The notes beneath the pieces are model-generated. The model was not told where the DNA came from and ran no database searches. It saw only the letters and a program-made list of their open reading frames with translations. Source: Desulfotomaculum sp. (GTDB lineage: Bacteria > Bacillota > Desulfotomaculia > Desulfotomaculales > Nap2-2B). From it: a stretch of 34,319 bases of DNA. The stretch covers positions 71,889 through 106,207 of the forward strand of contig DOTD01000069.1 of assembly GCA_003513005.1 (NCBI GenBank), read 5' to 3'. Each line of letters opens with the position of its first letter. The stretch's first letter is position 1. Shown piece after piece: positions 1-9,798 of this stretch. The translations under genes and the position numbers were made by a program.

Positions 1-66
<66 letters not shown>

Positions 67-185
67 AGTTCTTAAAGAAGGGTAAGCAATTACCTCATCT
101 ATTAAGCATTTCCTAGGTCGATCGTTCATTTTGCCTACTGTTTGGTCTATAAATTGTACTTCAGGCGACTACTGATGACTGATTT

Positions 186-262
186 GGGCCTATAGCTCAG
201 TTGGTCAGAGCGCACGCCTGATAAGCGTGAGGCCGGTGGTTCAAGTCCACCTAGGCCCACCA
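186..262 (+). tRNA. tRNA-Ile (GAT)
   Basis: The cloverleaf is complete. The acceptor stem GGGCCTA/TAGGCCC is closed by an encoded CCA (260-262), and the anticodon GAT is at 220-222. It sits in the 16S-23S spacer, the usual place for tRNA-Ile(GAT) and tRNA-Ala(TGC) in Firmicutes rRNA operons, so it is expected to be transcribed with the rRNAs. Confidence 0.97.
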
Positions 263-305
263 TGAGAATGTAATCGACGAAAATTGTCCTTTATATCTCA
301 AATCC

Positions 306-381
306 GGGGGTGTAGCTCAGCTGGGAGAGCGCCTGCCTTGCAAGCAGGAGGTCACCGGTTCAAGTCCGGTCATCTCCACCA
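306..381 (+). tRNA. tRNA-Ala (TGC)
   Basis: The 76-nt cloverleaf has the acceptor stem GGGGGTG/CATCTCC with two G-T wobbles, the anticodon TGC at 339-341, a T-arm GGTTCAAGTCC and an encoded CCA at 379-381. It lies 43 nt after tRNA-Ile in the 16S-23S spacer. Confidence 0.97.
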
Positions 382-420
382 AGGATCAGTAGTTAGTCGC
401 AAATAAAAAGTTTTAAAAAA

Positions 421-446
421 TGTTCTTTAAAAATGTTCTTTGAAAA
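421..446 (+). promoter_or_regulatory. Two tandem boxA-like antitermination elements upstream of 23S
   Basis: TGTTCTTTaAAAA (421-433) is followed directly by TGTTCTTTGAAAA (434-446). The second copy matches the boxA core found in the spacer of many Firmicutes rRNA operons, where NusB/NusE bind to allow antitermination. The first copy differs at one base. The role is inferred from motif and position. Confidence 0.6.
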
Positions 447-525
447 TTTCACAGCGTAAGAAACAATTTTACTGAGTCAGGGAAAGATTTAAATCAATCC
501 ATGACGAAATGATCATGACCATAAT

Positions 526-3530
<3,005 letters not shown>

Positions 3531-3605
3531 TAAAATGGTTATCTTCAGTAAAGGTAAAAATTAACTTAGGCTGTGAAATTTTGAGAGAATCCAACAGAAT
3601 AAATT

Positions 3606-3722
3606 TTCCGGTGACAATAGCGGAGGGGAAACACCCGTTCCCATCCCGAACACGGCAGTTAAGCCCTCCAGCGCCGATGATACTTGGGCCCTGGGCCCTG
3701 GAAAAGTAGGACGTTGCCGGAG
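3606..3722 (+). rRNA. rrf: 5S ribosomal RNA
   Basis: This is a typical Firmicutes 5S of ~117 nt with the core GCGGAGGGGAAACACCCG, then CCATCCCGAACACGG and GTTAAGCCCTCCAGCG. The terminal stem is TCCGG (3607-3611) with CCGGA (3717-3721). It starts ~75 nt after 23S, giving the order 16S-Ile-Ala-23S-5S. Confidence 0.95.
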
Positions 3723-3731
3723 AACTTTTAA

Positions 3732-3780
3732 GAAAGCCCCGTGGTAAACACGGGGCTTTCAAATAACCTTTTTTGTTTTA
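3732..3780 (+). terminator. Rho-independent terminator of the rRNA operon
   Basis: GAAAGCCCCGTG (3732-3743) and CACGGGGCTTTC (3749-3760) form a perfect 12-bp stem with loop GTAAA, followed by CTTTTTTGTTTTA at 3768-3780. The U-rich tract begins ~8 nt after the stem, slightly further than usual. It is placed to end the rRNA transcript and keeps it apart from the convergent gene that ends at 3786. Confidence 0.85.
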
Positions 3781-3785
3781 ATCGT

Positions 3786-4685
3786 CTAATTAAACCCTGT
3801 AATTTTAAAGTAGTTGCAGATCACATATTTTACTATATTATCATTAAAAATAAAATGATGAGACTTAAAAATATGCTTATTTTTACCATCCCATGTATTA
3901 CTATGAATTGTATAAGTCGAGTTTGCATTTATAGCGTCAGGGTTATATCCCCTTCGATCTGACACACCGGTTCCTCTTCCTGAGGAAAATCCAAGAGACA
4001 TGTCACCCCCGGCTACACGATCATTTGTATAATAAAAACAATTCATATGCAGAAATTCTTTGTCAATAACATTATCAGACGCATTTAAGATCTGCATATT
4101 GATTCTATTTTCATCAGGATTTTTATATTCTACAAATTCTACTTTTTGGGGGATTATCTTGTCTTGAAATGATTCGTCCAGATTTTGCATTTCATCAAGG
4201 TGGGTCAAACTATATGCATTTAAAAATTTATCATTTTTCAGAATTAAAACATGATGCTTGGCATCCCATTCCAAAGGCGTATTGCAAATTTGGGAGATAA
4301 ACCTGGCCGGAACCATCAGTGAGTTGTTTCTCATAATTACAGGGGTATCTAAAACAACTGGTTTATCGTTAATATAGGCTTGTTTGTTGTTAATCATCAC
4401 TTGAGCTTTTGTCACATCAAAAATAATATCTGCTTTTCCTTTTATTGGATCAAAAGCTACCTTAAATCCCATCAAGTCACGGGCGATACTGAGGGGAAAC
4501 ATTGTTCTGTTGGCTTTATCGATAAAAGGAAGTTCCTGGTCCGCATATAAAATATAAGAATTATTTAATTTTAACACAACCCCAAGATTATTCATAATAC
4601 TTGCATCGGCAGTCGCCGAAAACATTGATAAAATAGAAAGTACGATGATTAATTTTATTAAAATTAATTTTATTAAAATTTTCAC
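3786..4685 (-). CDS. Secreted protein with copper amine oxidase N-terminal-like domain
   Basis: This 299-residue protein has a Lys/Ile/Leu-rich signal peptide ending near AdaTADA (about residue 28). A copper amine oxidase N-terminal-like module (~45-155) follows, built from two half-repeats: MFPLSIARDLMGFKVAFDP near 67 and LMVPARFISQICNTPLEWD near 123. In Clostridia this module occurs on cell-surface and secreted proteins and does not bind copper or act as an oxidase. The C-terminal half is low in hydrophobicity and unrecognised. The start is GTG at 4685, with AAGGAG 8-9 nt upstream. The gene is AT-rich relative to the housekeeping genes, and the signal peptide is encoded partly by a perfect 15-bp tandem duplication (4648-4677). 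Function is unknown; a role at the cell envelope is inferred. Confidence 0.8.
   Translation of the reverse strand: MKILIKLILIKLIIVLSILSMFSATADASIMNNLGVVLKLNNSYILYADQELPFIDKANRTMFPLSIARDLMGFKVAFDPIKGKADIIFDVTKAQVMINNKQAYINDKPVVLDTPVIMRNNSLMVPARFISQICNTPLEWDAKHHVLILKNDKFLNAYSLTHLDEMQNLDESFQDKIIPQKVEFVEYKNPDENRINMQILNASDNVIDKEFLHMNCFYYTNDRVAGGDMSLGFSSGRGTGVSDRRGYNPDAINANSTYTIHSNTWDGKNKHIFKSHHFIFNDNIVKYVICNYFKITGFN
4648..4677. repeat. Perfect 15-bp tandem duplication in a signal-peptide coding region
   Basis: ATTAATTTTATTAAA occurs twice back to back (4648-4662 and 4663-4677). On the minus strand it encodes the repeated Ile/Leu/Lys pattern of the signal-peptide hydrophobic core. Fifteen bp is five codons, so copy-number change would keep the frame. 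Confidence 0.85.
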
Positions 4686-5150
4686 AAATTCAACTCCTTT
4701 TCAACATATTTAATGCTTTATTTGTCCCTTTTCAGCAAACCTTTTTGACCAAGAAAAGCAGTATCTTATTTATAAAAATATAATTGTTCGAGCTTGCCCA
4801 TTAAAATAAATACTGAGAATGGTAAATTTTCTCCTGCTCTCATAGGATTTCAGCTATGAGTCGTGATTGTCCTTGACATGAAGCCTCGCACCCGTGTTTC
4901 CAGGGACAGAAGGCAACCCGGCACTAGCCCATTCTATATGACCATCGGCAAACCGAATAGGGTCAGTTTATATAGACTATATAGTATAATAAATATGCTC
5001 GTTATTACAATGACTAAAACATTTACTATTAAGGACATCCAGGGTGCGGCTGAAGAAATTCCAATGGCTGTCAATAGGTCCGTGAATAAATCAAGAGATT
5101 CACGCCTATTGACAGCCATTGGCTATATTAGTCTTATCTTACATTTTACA
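4686..5150. other. Gene-free stretch with several hairpins
   Basis: No convincing gene is present between the two minus-strand secreted-protein genes. Hairpins seen: CTCATAG/CTATGAG (4839-4845 with 4854-4860); GTCCTTG/CAGGGAC (4869-4875 with 4901-4907, one G-T pair on the plus strand); TGACC-TCGG-CAAA-CCGA-GGTCA (4939-4965); and the large inverted repeat at 5061-5122. It could be the 5' leader of the gene starting at 4685, a non-coding RNA on either strand, or the relic of a mobile element. I could not match it to a known riboswitch class. Confidence 0.5.
5061..5122. repeat. Long two-part inverted repeat
   Basis: CCAATGGCTGTCAATAGG (5061-5078) is the exact reverse complement of 5105-5122. 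Inside, CGTGAAT (5081-5087) pairs with ATTCACG (5098-5104) around a 10-nt loop. Only a TC bulge interrupts 25 bp of pairing. No T-run follows on either strand, so it is not a standard intrinsic terminator. It lies just beyond the stop codon of the minus-strand gene ending at 5151. Confidence 0.9.
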
Positions 5151-6218
5151 TTAGAGATTTCCACATTTGACCCAAACTTTTTCGTTCGCTTGGTTTGTGT
5201 AATCCACCAAAACATTACTTGTTTTATAGCCGCACATAGATGATGTGTTGCTTGAATTCATCAGGACCTCTGAACCACTTGTAGTTCCAATTTTCACATT
5301 ACTCCAACCAACATTTTTAATAAATGACCCTGTTGTTAAGTCTTGATGGTTCTTTATTTGTCCGATTGAAGTTATTCTTTTTATTTGCATTCCCACTCCA
5401 CTGGTTTTGAAATTTAAGGATGTAGAAACAGCAACGACCAGAGTATGAATTGACGGATTGCCAGCTTTATCATACCCGCTGCAATATAAAGCTGCCTGAT
5501 TGTTTTGAGGTGTATAATATTTCATATATACGCTTGTTCCCATTTTATAATTACCATAATCGGGTGTAATGACACTGCTTGCGCCGGTGACAAACATACC
5601 CCAAGTTTCATTAGTGGGAGCTGGACCTGCCTCATAATTCAATGCTAATCCCATATCAATTTGTCCTCCAGAAGTGACAGCGCCAGTGTATATATATCCC
5701 TTGTCACCGCTTGTTGCAGACGGTGTCATAACTGCTTCATTCGGTTTTGCAGGCAAATAAATATTGGCAATTAATCGGGAATAACCTGACTTGGATAAGA
5801 CTTTTCTGTATGGGCCGCTATTATTATTGGTGCATTGACTTGAAGGATGTTGATATCCGCTGGAAGTTGCGGTCAAGCCTGTTTCTTCTGTTAATGTAGT
5901 AACATCAGGTTTTGTAATACTATTGATATTGCCTTCATCAATAAGAGGTATCTCATTCGTTAGTAATTTTAATTTGCCGGTTGCATCAAATTTGCCTTCA
6001 TTTTGTTTTTTAAATTCAGCAAGTAAAGAAGCTTTATTAGCGTAATATGATCCATCTAAAGCAATATAAAGAACATTTTCTCTGTCTTCTTTGTCTAAAT
6101 GCTCCATAATGTCTTTCATAATGGCCTTATCCTTTTCAGGGAGACTGGAATCAATGTAAATTGTTCCATCATTTATTTGATTAGTTTTAGCAGAAACACA
6201 TAAGACTGTTGATAACAA
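5151..6218 (-). CDS. Hypothetical secreted protein, 5' end uncertain
   Basis: From the only usable start codon (TTG at 6218) the product is 355 residues and I do not recognise the family. It is Ser/Thr/Gly/Asn-rich after ~residue 120, with many short beta-like stretches, Cys in three places and no catalytic motif I can name. A Lys/Glu-rich N-terminal part (~27-90) precedes it. No ribosome-binding site lies before the TTG. Reading upstream in frame to the stop at 6261-6263 gives QRKKLKNYKSIYSI, which joins LLSTVLCVSA to make a textbook signal peptide, but no ATG, GTG or TTG is found there. The start has either been lost (decaying gene) or is non-canonical. Base composition is AT-rich, like the neighbouring secreted gene at 3786. 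A cell-envelope or adhesive role is a guess. Confidence 0.6.
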   Translation of the reverse strand: MLSTVLCVSAKTNQINDGTIYIDSSLPEKDKAIMKDIMEHLDKEDRENVLYIALDGSYYANKASLLAEFKKQNEGKFDATGKLKLLTNEIPLIDEGNINSITKPDVTTLTEETGLTATSSGYQHPSSQCTNNNSGPYRKVLSKSGYSRLIANIYLPAKPNEAVMTPSATSGDKGYIYTGAVTSGGQIDMGLALNYEAGPAPTNETWGMFVTGASSVITPDYGNYKMGTSVYMKYYTPQNNQAALYCSGYDKAGNPSIHTLVVAVSTSLNFKTSGVGMQIKRITSIGQIKNHQDLTTGSFIKNVGWSNVKIGTTSGSEVLMNSSNTSSMCGYKTSNVLVDYTNQANEKVWVKCGNL

Positions 6219-6303
6219 TATACTGTATATGCTTTTATAATTTTTAAGTTTTTTACGCTGTTAACGATGTGAGATGAAAAAGTCAGAATTGAAGGAGGTT
6301 TAT

Positions 6304-6666
6304 ATGTCCAACCAGAGACAGAACCTGGGGCGCCGGGGAGAAGATGAAGCGGTTTCTTACCTGAGAAAAAAAGGATACATTTTGCTGCAGCGTAATTACA
6401 GATGTCCTCTTGGCGAAATAGATGTCATTGCCAAGGACAGTAAAACTCTGGTTTTTATAGAAGTTCGCGCCCGCAGTTCCGAAAGGTTTGGGACTCCTCA
6501 GGAGAGTGTCAACCGGAACAAAATGCTGAAAATACATAGAGTTGCCCAGTATTATCTCAAGACTGTGCAGAAAGAAGAGGAGCCGGTGCGGTTTGACGTG
6601 CTGGCTTTAATGTTTGATTTAGAAAATCAGCTTAAGCAGTTAGAACATATTAAAGGCGCCTTTTAA
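6304..6666 (+). CDS. UPF0102 / YraN family nuclease-like protein
   Basis: This 120-residue protein belongs to the YraN (UPF0102) family, which has a restriction-endonuclease-like fold. The diagnostic block is present: GRRGEDEAVSYLRKKGY near residue 8, LGEIDVIAKD near 38 and LVFIEVRARSSERFGTPQESV near 50. The E-x-D...E-V-R pattern is the presumed PD-(D/E)XK metal site. The cellular role is not established. The start is ATG 6304 because AGGAGG (6293-6298) sits correctly before it; the longer in-frame ATG at 6274 has no such site. It is a lone plus-strand gene between minus-strand secreted-protein genes, away from its usual rnhB neighbourhood. Confidence 0.88.
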   Translation: MSNQRQNLGRRGEDEAVSYLRKKGYILLQRNYRCPLGEIDVIAKDSKTLVFIEVRARSSERFGTPQESVNRNKMLKIHRVAQYYLKTVQKEEEPVRFDVLALMFDLENQLKQLEHIKGAF

Positions 6667-6697
6667 CTTTTTAATGGTTAAATAGTTATCCAATGAA

Positions 6698-8371
6698 TCA
6701 TTTTTCAAGAGGTATAAAAATCAGGTTTACCGGCAGGAAAGATCCTGACGGCGGGATTAAGGACAGGGTTTTGCGTTCTCCCGGAAGAAGCACATCAATC
6801 AGGGCGCCGTTTACTGAGGGTTTTAGCATACCGGCGCTCGGCAGGTAAACCAATTGATTGTCCCATTTGCCTGCTCCTTCAAAGACACCTCCCCGGGCAA
6901 CAAGGATAACTCCGGTTTTATATTTCGCTTCAATGGTTATTTCGTAAAGTACCCCATAGTCATTTTCAGTATTGCCAAGATCATCTTTTCCGTCAGCAAT
7001 GATTAGCCGTGACTTTTCGTGGTTGTCCAGTTTTATAGATATGAAATGGGAACCCACCGGAAATATGCCGCGAGAATGTGCTTCATCCTCCGGAAGCATT
7101 TCCATCAATCCATTATATGGCAAAAGATCCGGGCTGCCTGCAGCCACAACCGAAAATAAAATATTTTGGTTTGTTTTGATATCAAATAAACCATCTATAC
7201 ATTGACCGGCGTGTATCGGCGCGCTAGTGTAAAAAATCTTTCTTTCTCCGGGTTGTATGGTTATAGGAGGCAAGGATTCTGACGCAAGGTAACGGTAAAC
7301 GGCCATTCTGCCTGTATACATAGCTTCACCGGGTCCGCCTGTTCCCTGTTTGCCGATAAATATCTGTTCGGCTTCGAAACCGGTATTCGTGGCCACCAGA
7401 TAAACATATTTATTTTCGGTGGTTCCATTTAGGTGATGGTAACAAATACGGGTTGGTCCTAAAATATTTTCCGTGAATAATACCCCGTCTTCGGTAATTA
7501 TTTCCGGGCTGTTGCTTAAAAAAACTTTTTCAGTGCCCTCTGTTATATTAACCGGATTAACAACCTGCAGGCTGATAATCGGAATCTGCGTCATATCTAA
7601 TGATTCCCCGGGGACGGGATATGTGAAATTATAAGTTAATTCGTCCATGAGCACGTGATCATTTATGGTAATGATCGCGTTAAAAGGTTCGCTCCAGGCT
7701 TTGTTGCTGTCCTGGACACGCAGAGAGACTCTATTTACACCCGGCTTGAAAAAGGCGCGTTTCTTTCCTGTCCACTCCCAGGCTATTATTTTGTCGCCAT
7801 CAGGGTCATAGCTTGAATCAATATATTCTACTGTCTCTCCCTGGTCAATTACGGTTTTTACGAAGTTAAAACATGCTACCGGCGGCTGATTGGGCGGCGG
7901 CGGAAGTGTTAGGGTAAGTATTATGTGAATCTCTTTGGTCTGGGGCAGATAAGCCACGTGCGCTCCTAAAGCCTCGCTTATAAAACGCAAAGGGACTAAA
8001 GAGGCATTCCCGATTATTACAGGAGGAGAAACAAGGGGTTGGGGATCGCCATTTATCACCGCCTCATTTTTCCCTACCTCAAGCTGGATCTCTTTGCCAG
8101 GGGCAATGATAAATATTTTTTTAGTATCCTGTTCCCACCTAACTTCTGCTTTTAAGCCTTCAGCTATAAACCGCAGGGGTACCAGTGTAATTTCATTTTG
8201 AATTACCGGCGCTGCCGTGAGCTGGAATGTTTTCCCTGCTATCAAAGCCTGTTCTTCTCCAATTTTTAAGATGATTTCCGAGGAAGAATCGGCCCCGGCA
8301 AGGGCGCTGCGCTGCCAAATTGTTGTACAGAGCAAAAGAATAAGAAAGAAAAATTTATGTTTCTGATTCAC
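6698..8371 (-). CDS. Secreted protein: copper amine oxidase N-terminal-like domain plus PKD-like domain
   Basis: This is a 557-residue exported protein. A signal peptide (~1-25, ending at SALAGA) is followed by a copper amine oxidase N-terminal-like module (~32-152) with the two half-repeats LVPLRFIAEGLKAEVRW near 63 and LVPLRFISEALGAHVAY near 125. A Pro-rich hinge (PPPPNQPP, ~156) leads to a PKD-like beta-sandwich (~165-235; SYDPDGDKIIAWEW near 192). The rest (~240-557) is beta-rich and unassigned. It carries no sortase or transmembrane anchor, so it is probably secreted or held to the wall by the N-terminal module. The start is GTG 8371 with a close TAAGG upstream. It converges with the yraN-type gene, with 31 bp between stops. 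The ligand is unknown. Confidence 0.82.
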   Translation of the reverse strand: MNQKHKFFFLILLLCTTIWQRSALAGADSSSEIILKIGEEQALIAGKTFQLTAAPVIQNEITLVPLRFIAEGLKAEVRWEQDTKKIFIIAPGKEIQLEVGKNEAVINGDPQPLVSPPVIIGNASLVPLRFISEALGAHVAYLPQTKEIHIILTLTLPPPPNQPPVACFNFVKTVIDQGETVEYIDSSYDPDGDKIIAWEWTGKKRAFFKPGVNRVSLRVQDSNKAWSEPFNAIITINDHVLMDELTYNFTYPVPGESLDMTQIPIISLQVVNPVNITEGTEKVFLSNSPEIITEDGVLFTENILGPTRICYHHLNGTTENKYVYLVATNTGFEAEQIFIGKQGTGGPGEAMYTGRMAVYRYLASESLPPITIQPGERKIFYTSAPIHAGQCIDGLFDIKTNQNILFSVVAAGSPDLLPYNGLMEMLPEDEAHSRGIFPVGSHFISIKLDNHEKSRLIIADGKDDLGNTENDYGVLYEITIEAKYKTGVILVARGGVFEGAGKWDNQLVYLPSAGMLKPSVNGALIDVLLPGERKTLSLIPPSGSFLPVNLIFIPLEK

Positions 8372-8668
8372 TGACCTTACCCCGCTCCCATGAATTTTCT
8401 ACATTATCCCGGCAATTGCTGGTATGTTTTCACTATTATATCAAGAACTATCTAATTATGGAATGTATAAGGATAGAAAAATTTGATGAGATTATTATTA
8501 TTTAAGTAAAAATCGGCGAATAATATGGCGAATGGCCTATTGCTTGTTTTGGGAACAGGCGGCCGACATTAATAAATAAAAAATTATTTCCGGTAAATTT
8601 AAAATGTTAACAGGCAGAACTCATCCGGCAGAGGTTAAATTGAGAAAGTTTTTTATGATATTTTTTAC
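8372..8668. other. AT-rich intergenic region upstream of the ctsR promoter
   Basis: This ~300-bp divergent spacer lies between the secreted-protein gene and ctsR. I see no gene. A -10-like TATAAT on the minus strand (8435-8440) could serve the minus-strand gene, and there is a small palindrome CCGGCAATTGCTGG (8410-8423). Nothing else stands out. Confidence 0.5.
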
Positions 8669-8698
8669 TTGCTATAATCTATGTTAAGTGGTTATAAT
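8669..8698 (+). promoter_or_regulatory. Promoter of the ctsR operon
   Basis: TTGCTA (8669-8674) and a perfect -10 TATAAT (8693-8698) are separated by 18 bp, a SigA-type arrangement. A second TATAAT at 8673-8678 overlaps the -35 and could be an alternative -10. The CtsR operator begins 7 bp downstream of the -10. Confidence 0.65.
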
Positions 8699-8704
8699 AT
8701 ATAT

Positions 8705-8721
8705 AGTCAAAGATAGTTAAA
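8705..8721 (+). promoter_or_regulatory. CtsR operator
   Basis: AGTCAAA-GAT-AGTTAAA is the CtsR direct heptad repeat (consensus RGTCAAA-NAN-RGTCAAA) with one mismatch in the second half-site. It covers the expected transcription start, so bound CtsR would block initiation. This predicts heat-inducible autoregulation of ctsR-mcsA-mcsB-clpC. Confidence 0.8.
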
Positions 8722-8765
8722 GTCTAATTAAGGACAGTTTGCGCTTTGCGAGGTGGTGAATTATA

Positions 8766-9233
8766 GTGCCAAGCATTTCAGAAACTATTGAAGAACATCT
8801 AAAGAGCTTATTGGCCAAGAGCCATGGCGGCGCAATTGAGATCCAGCGCAATGAAATGGCAGTTTTTTTCAACTGTGTCCCGGCCCAGATTAATTATGTT
8901 TTAACCACCCGTTTTACGGTTGATCATGGTTTTATTGTAGAAAGTAAAAGGGGTGGGGGTGGTTATGTCCGTATATTAAAACTGCCTCTGGGAAAAGAAA
9001 TTGAAACCATTTCCTATCTGTATGGTTTAATCGGAGAAAGAATGTCCGGCAGAAGAGCGGTGGGTATAATTCAATACCTTCTCGGAGAGGGGCTGATTAC
9101 TGAAAGAGAAGCCAGACTAATGATTGCGGCTGTGAGCAGGAACGCTCTCAAGGCAAATTTGCCGGGCCGCGATCAGCTTACGGCGTCTGTATTAAAAGCT
9201 ATGATATTTGCTGTCCTGCGGGACAGCAAATAA
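8766..9233 (+). CDS. ctsR: CtsR, transcriptional repressor of class III heat-shock genes
   Basis: CtsR is a 155-residue dimeric repressor that binds heptad direct repeats before clp genes. The N-terminal winged helix-turn-helix (~1-75) shows NCVPAQINYVLTTRF near 36 and the Gly-rich wing RGGGGYVRI near 61, the thermosensing wing of the family. The C-terminal helical domain carries RAVGIIQYLLGEGLITEREA, the contact surface for McsB in the family. The length is normal. The start is GTG at 8766 after GAGGTGGTG. It is the first gene of the operon and is preceded by its own operator at 8705-8721. Confidence 0.97.
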   Translation: MPSISETIEEHLKSLLAKSHGGAIEIQRNEMAVFFNCVPAQINYVLTTRFTVDHGFIVESKRGGGGYVRILKLPLGKEIETISYLYGLIGERMSGRRAVGIIQYLLGEGLITEREARLMIAAVSRNALKANLPGRDQLTASVLKAMIFAVLRDSK

Positions 9234-9265
9234 AAAATAATTTTTTAAAGGAGTATGCAAAAGTT

Positions 9266-9793
9266 ATGGAATGCGAGCGTTGTCACCAGCGTCCCGCTAC
9301 TGTTCATATAACGGAAATTATTAATAATACGAAAAAAACAATCCGTTTATGTGAAAACTGCGCCCGTAAAATGCAGGCGGAAAGTTTTGGTCAGATGCCG
9401 CAAACGAATCTGCACAGCTTTCTTTCCAGCCTTTTAAACAACGAGTTTTTCGGAGCGTCGGCATCTCCGGCGCAAGAAGACGCCTCCGAGCAGACAAGGT
9501 GTTCGTCCTGCGGGATTACGGAATCAATGTTTATCAAACAGGGACTGCTTGGTTGCGGCGCCTGCTACCGCAGTTTCAGCGGACGACTTGAACCTGTGCT
9601 TAGAAGAATACATGGCGCAGCCCGTCATACCGGCAAAGTTCCTGAGCGCTCCGGAGGGAAAGTAAGGATTATAAATAAAATTGACAATTTAAAGACCAAG
9701 CTCAGAGAAGCTATCAGCCGGGAAGAATTTGAGCAGGCAGCCCTATTGAGGGATGAAATCAGGGGACTGGAAAACGACTTAAAAAAGGAGTAG
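9266..9793 (+). CDS. mcsA: McsA, zinc-finger activator of the arginine kinase McsB
   Basis: This is a 175-residue adaptor that stimulates McsB arginine-kinase activity and links CtsR control to ClpC. Cys pairs are visible: CERCHQRPA near 3 with CENCARKM near 29, then CSSCG near 72 with CGACY near 90, i.e. treble-clef zinc sites. The C-terminal UVR motif (~137-172) contains INKIDNLKTKLREAISREEF and LRDEIRGLE, a coiled hairpin also found in UvrB and ClpC. The start is ATG 9266, with AAAGGAG 12 nt upstream. It lies 32 bp after ctsR and 5 bp before mcsB, as in the Bacillus operon. Confidence 0.95.
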   Translation: MECERCHQRPATVHITEIINNTKKTIRLCENCARKMQAESFGQMPQTNLHSFLSSLLNNEFFGASASPAQEDASEQTRCSSCGITESMFIKQGLLGCGACYRSFSGRLEPVLRRIHGAARHTGKVPERSGGKVRIINKIDNLKTKLREAISREEFEQAALLRDEIRGLENDLKKE

Positions 9794-9798
9794 GATTT

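Noticed and set aside
4839..4965. Possible c-di-GMP (GEMM) or SAM riboswitch, because of GGCAAACC and GGCAACC fragments
   Set aside because: The fragments are not followed by the required conserved blocks (for example GGGACGCAAAGCC or the S-box core) on either strand, so no class is assigned.
4863..5243. 126-codon plus-strand reading and a 61-codon minus-strand reading (4934-5119)
   Set aside because: Both run through the large inverted repeat, lack ribosome sites and resemble no protein. The minus-strand one is hydrophobic but that follows from AT-rich sequence.
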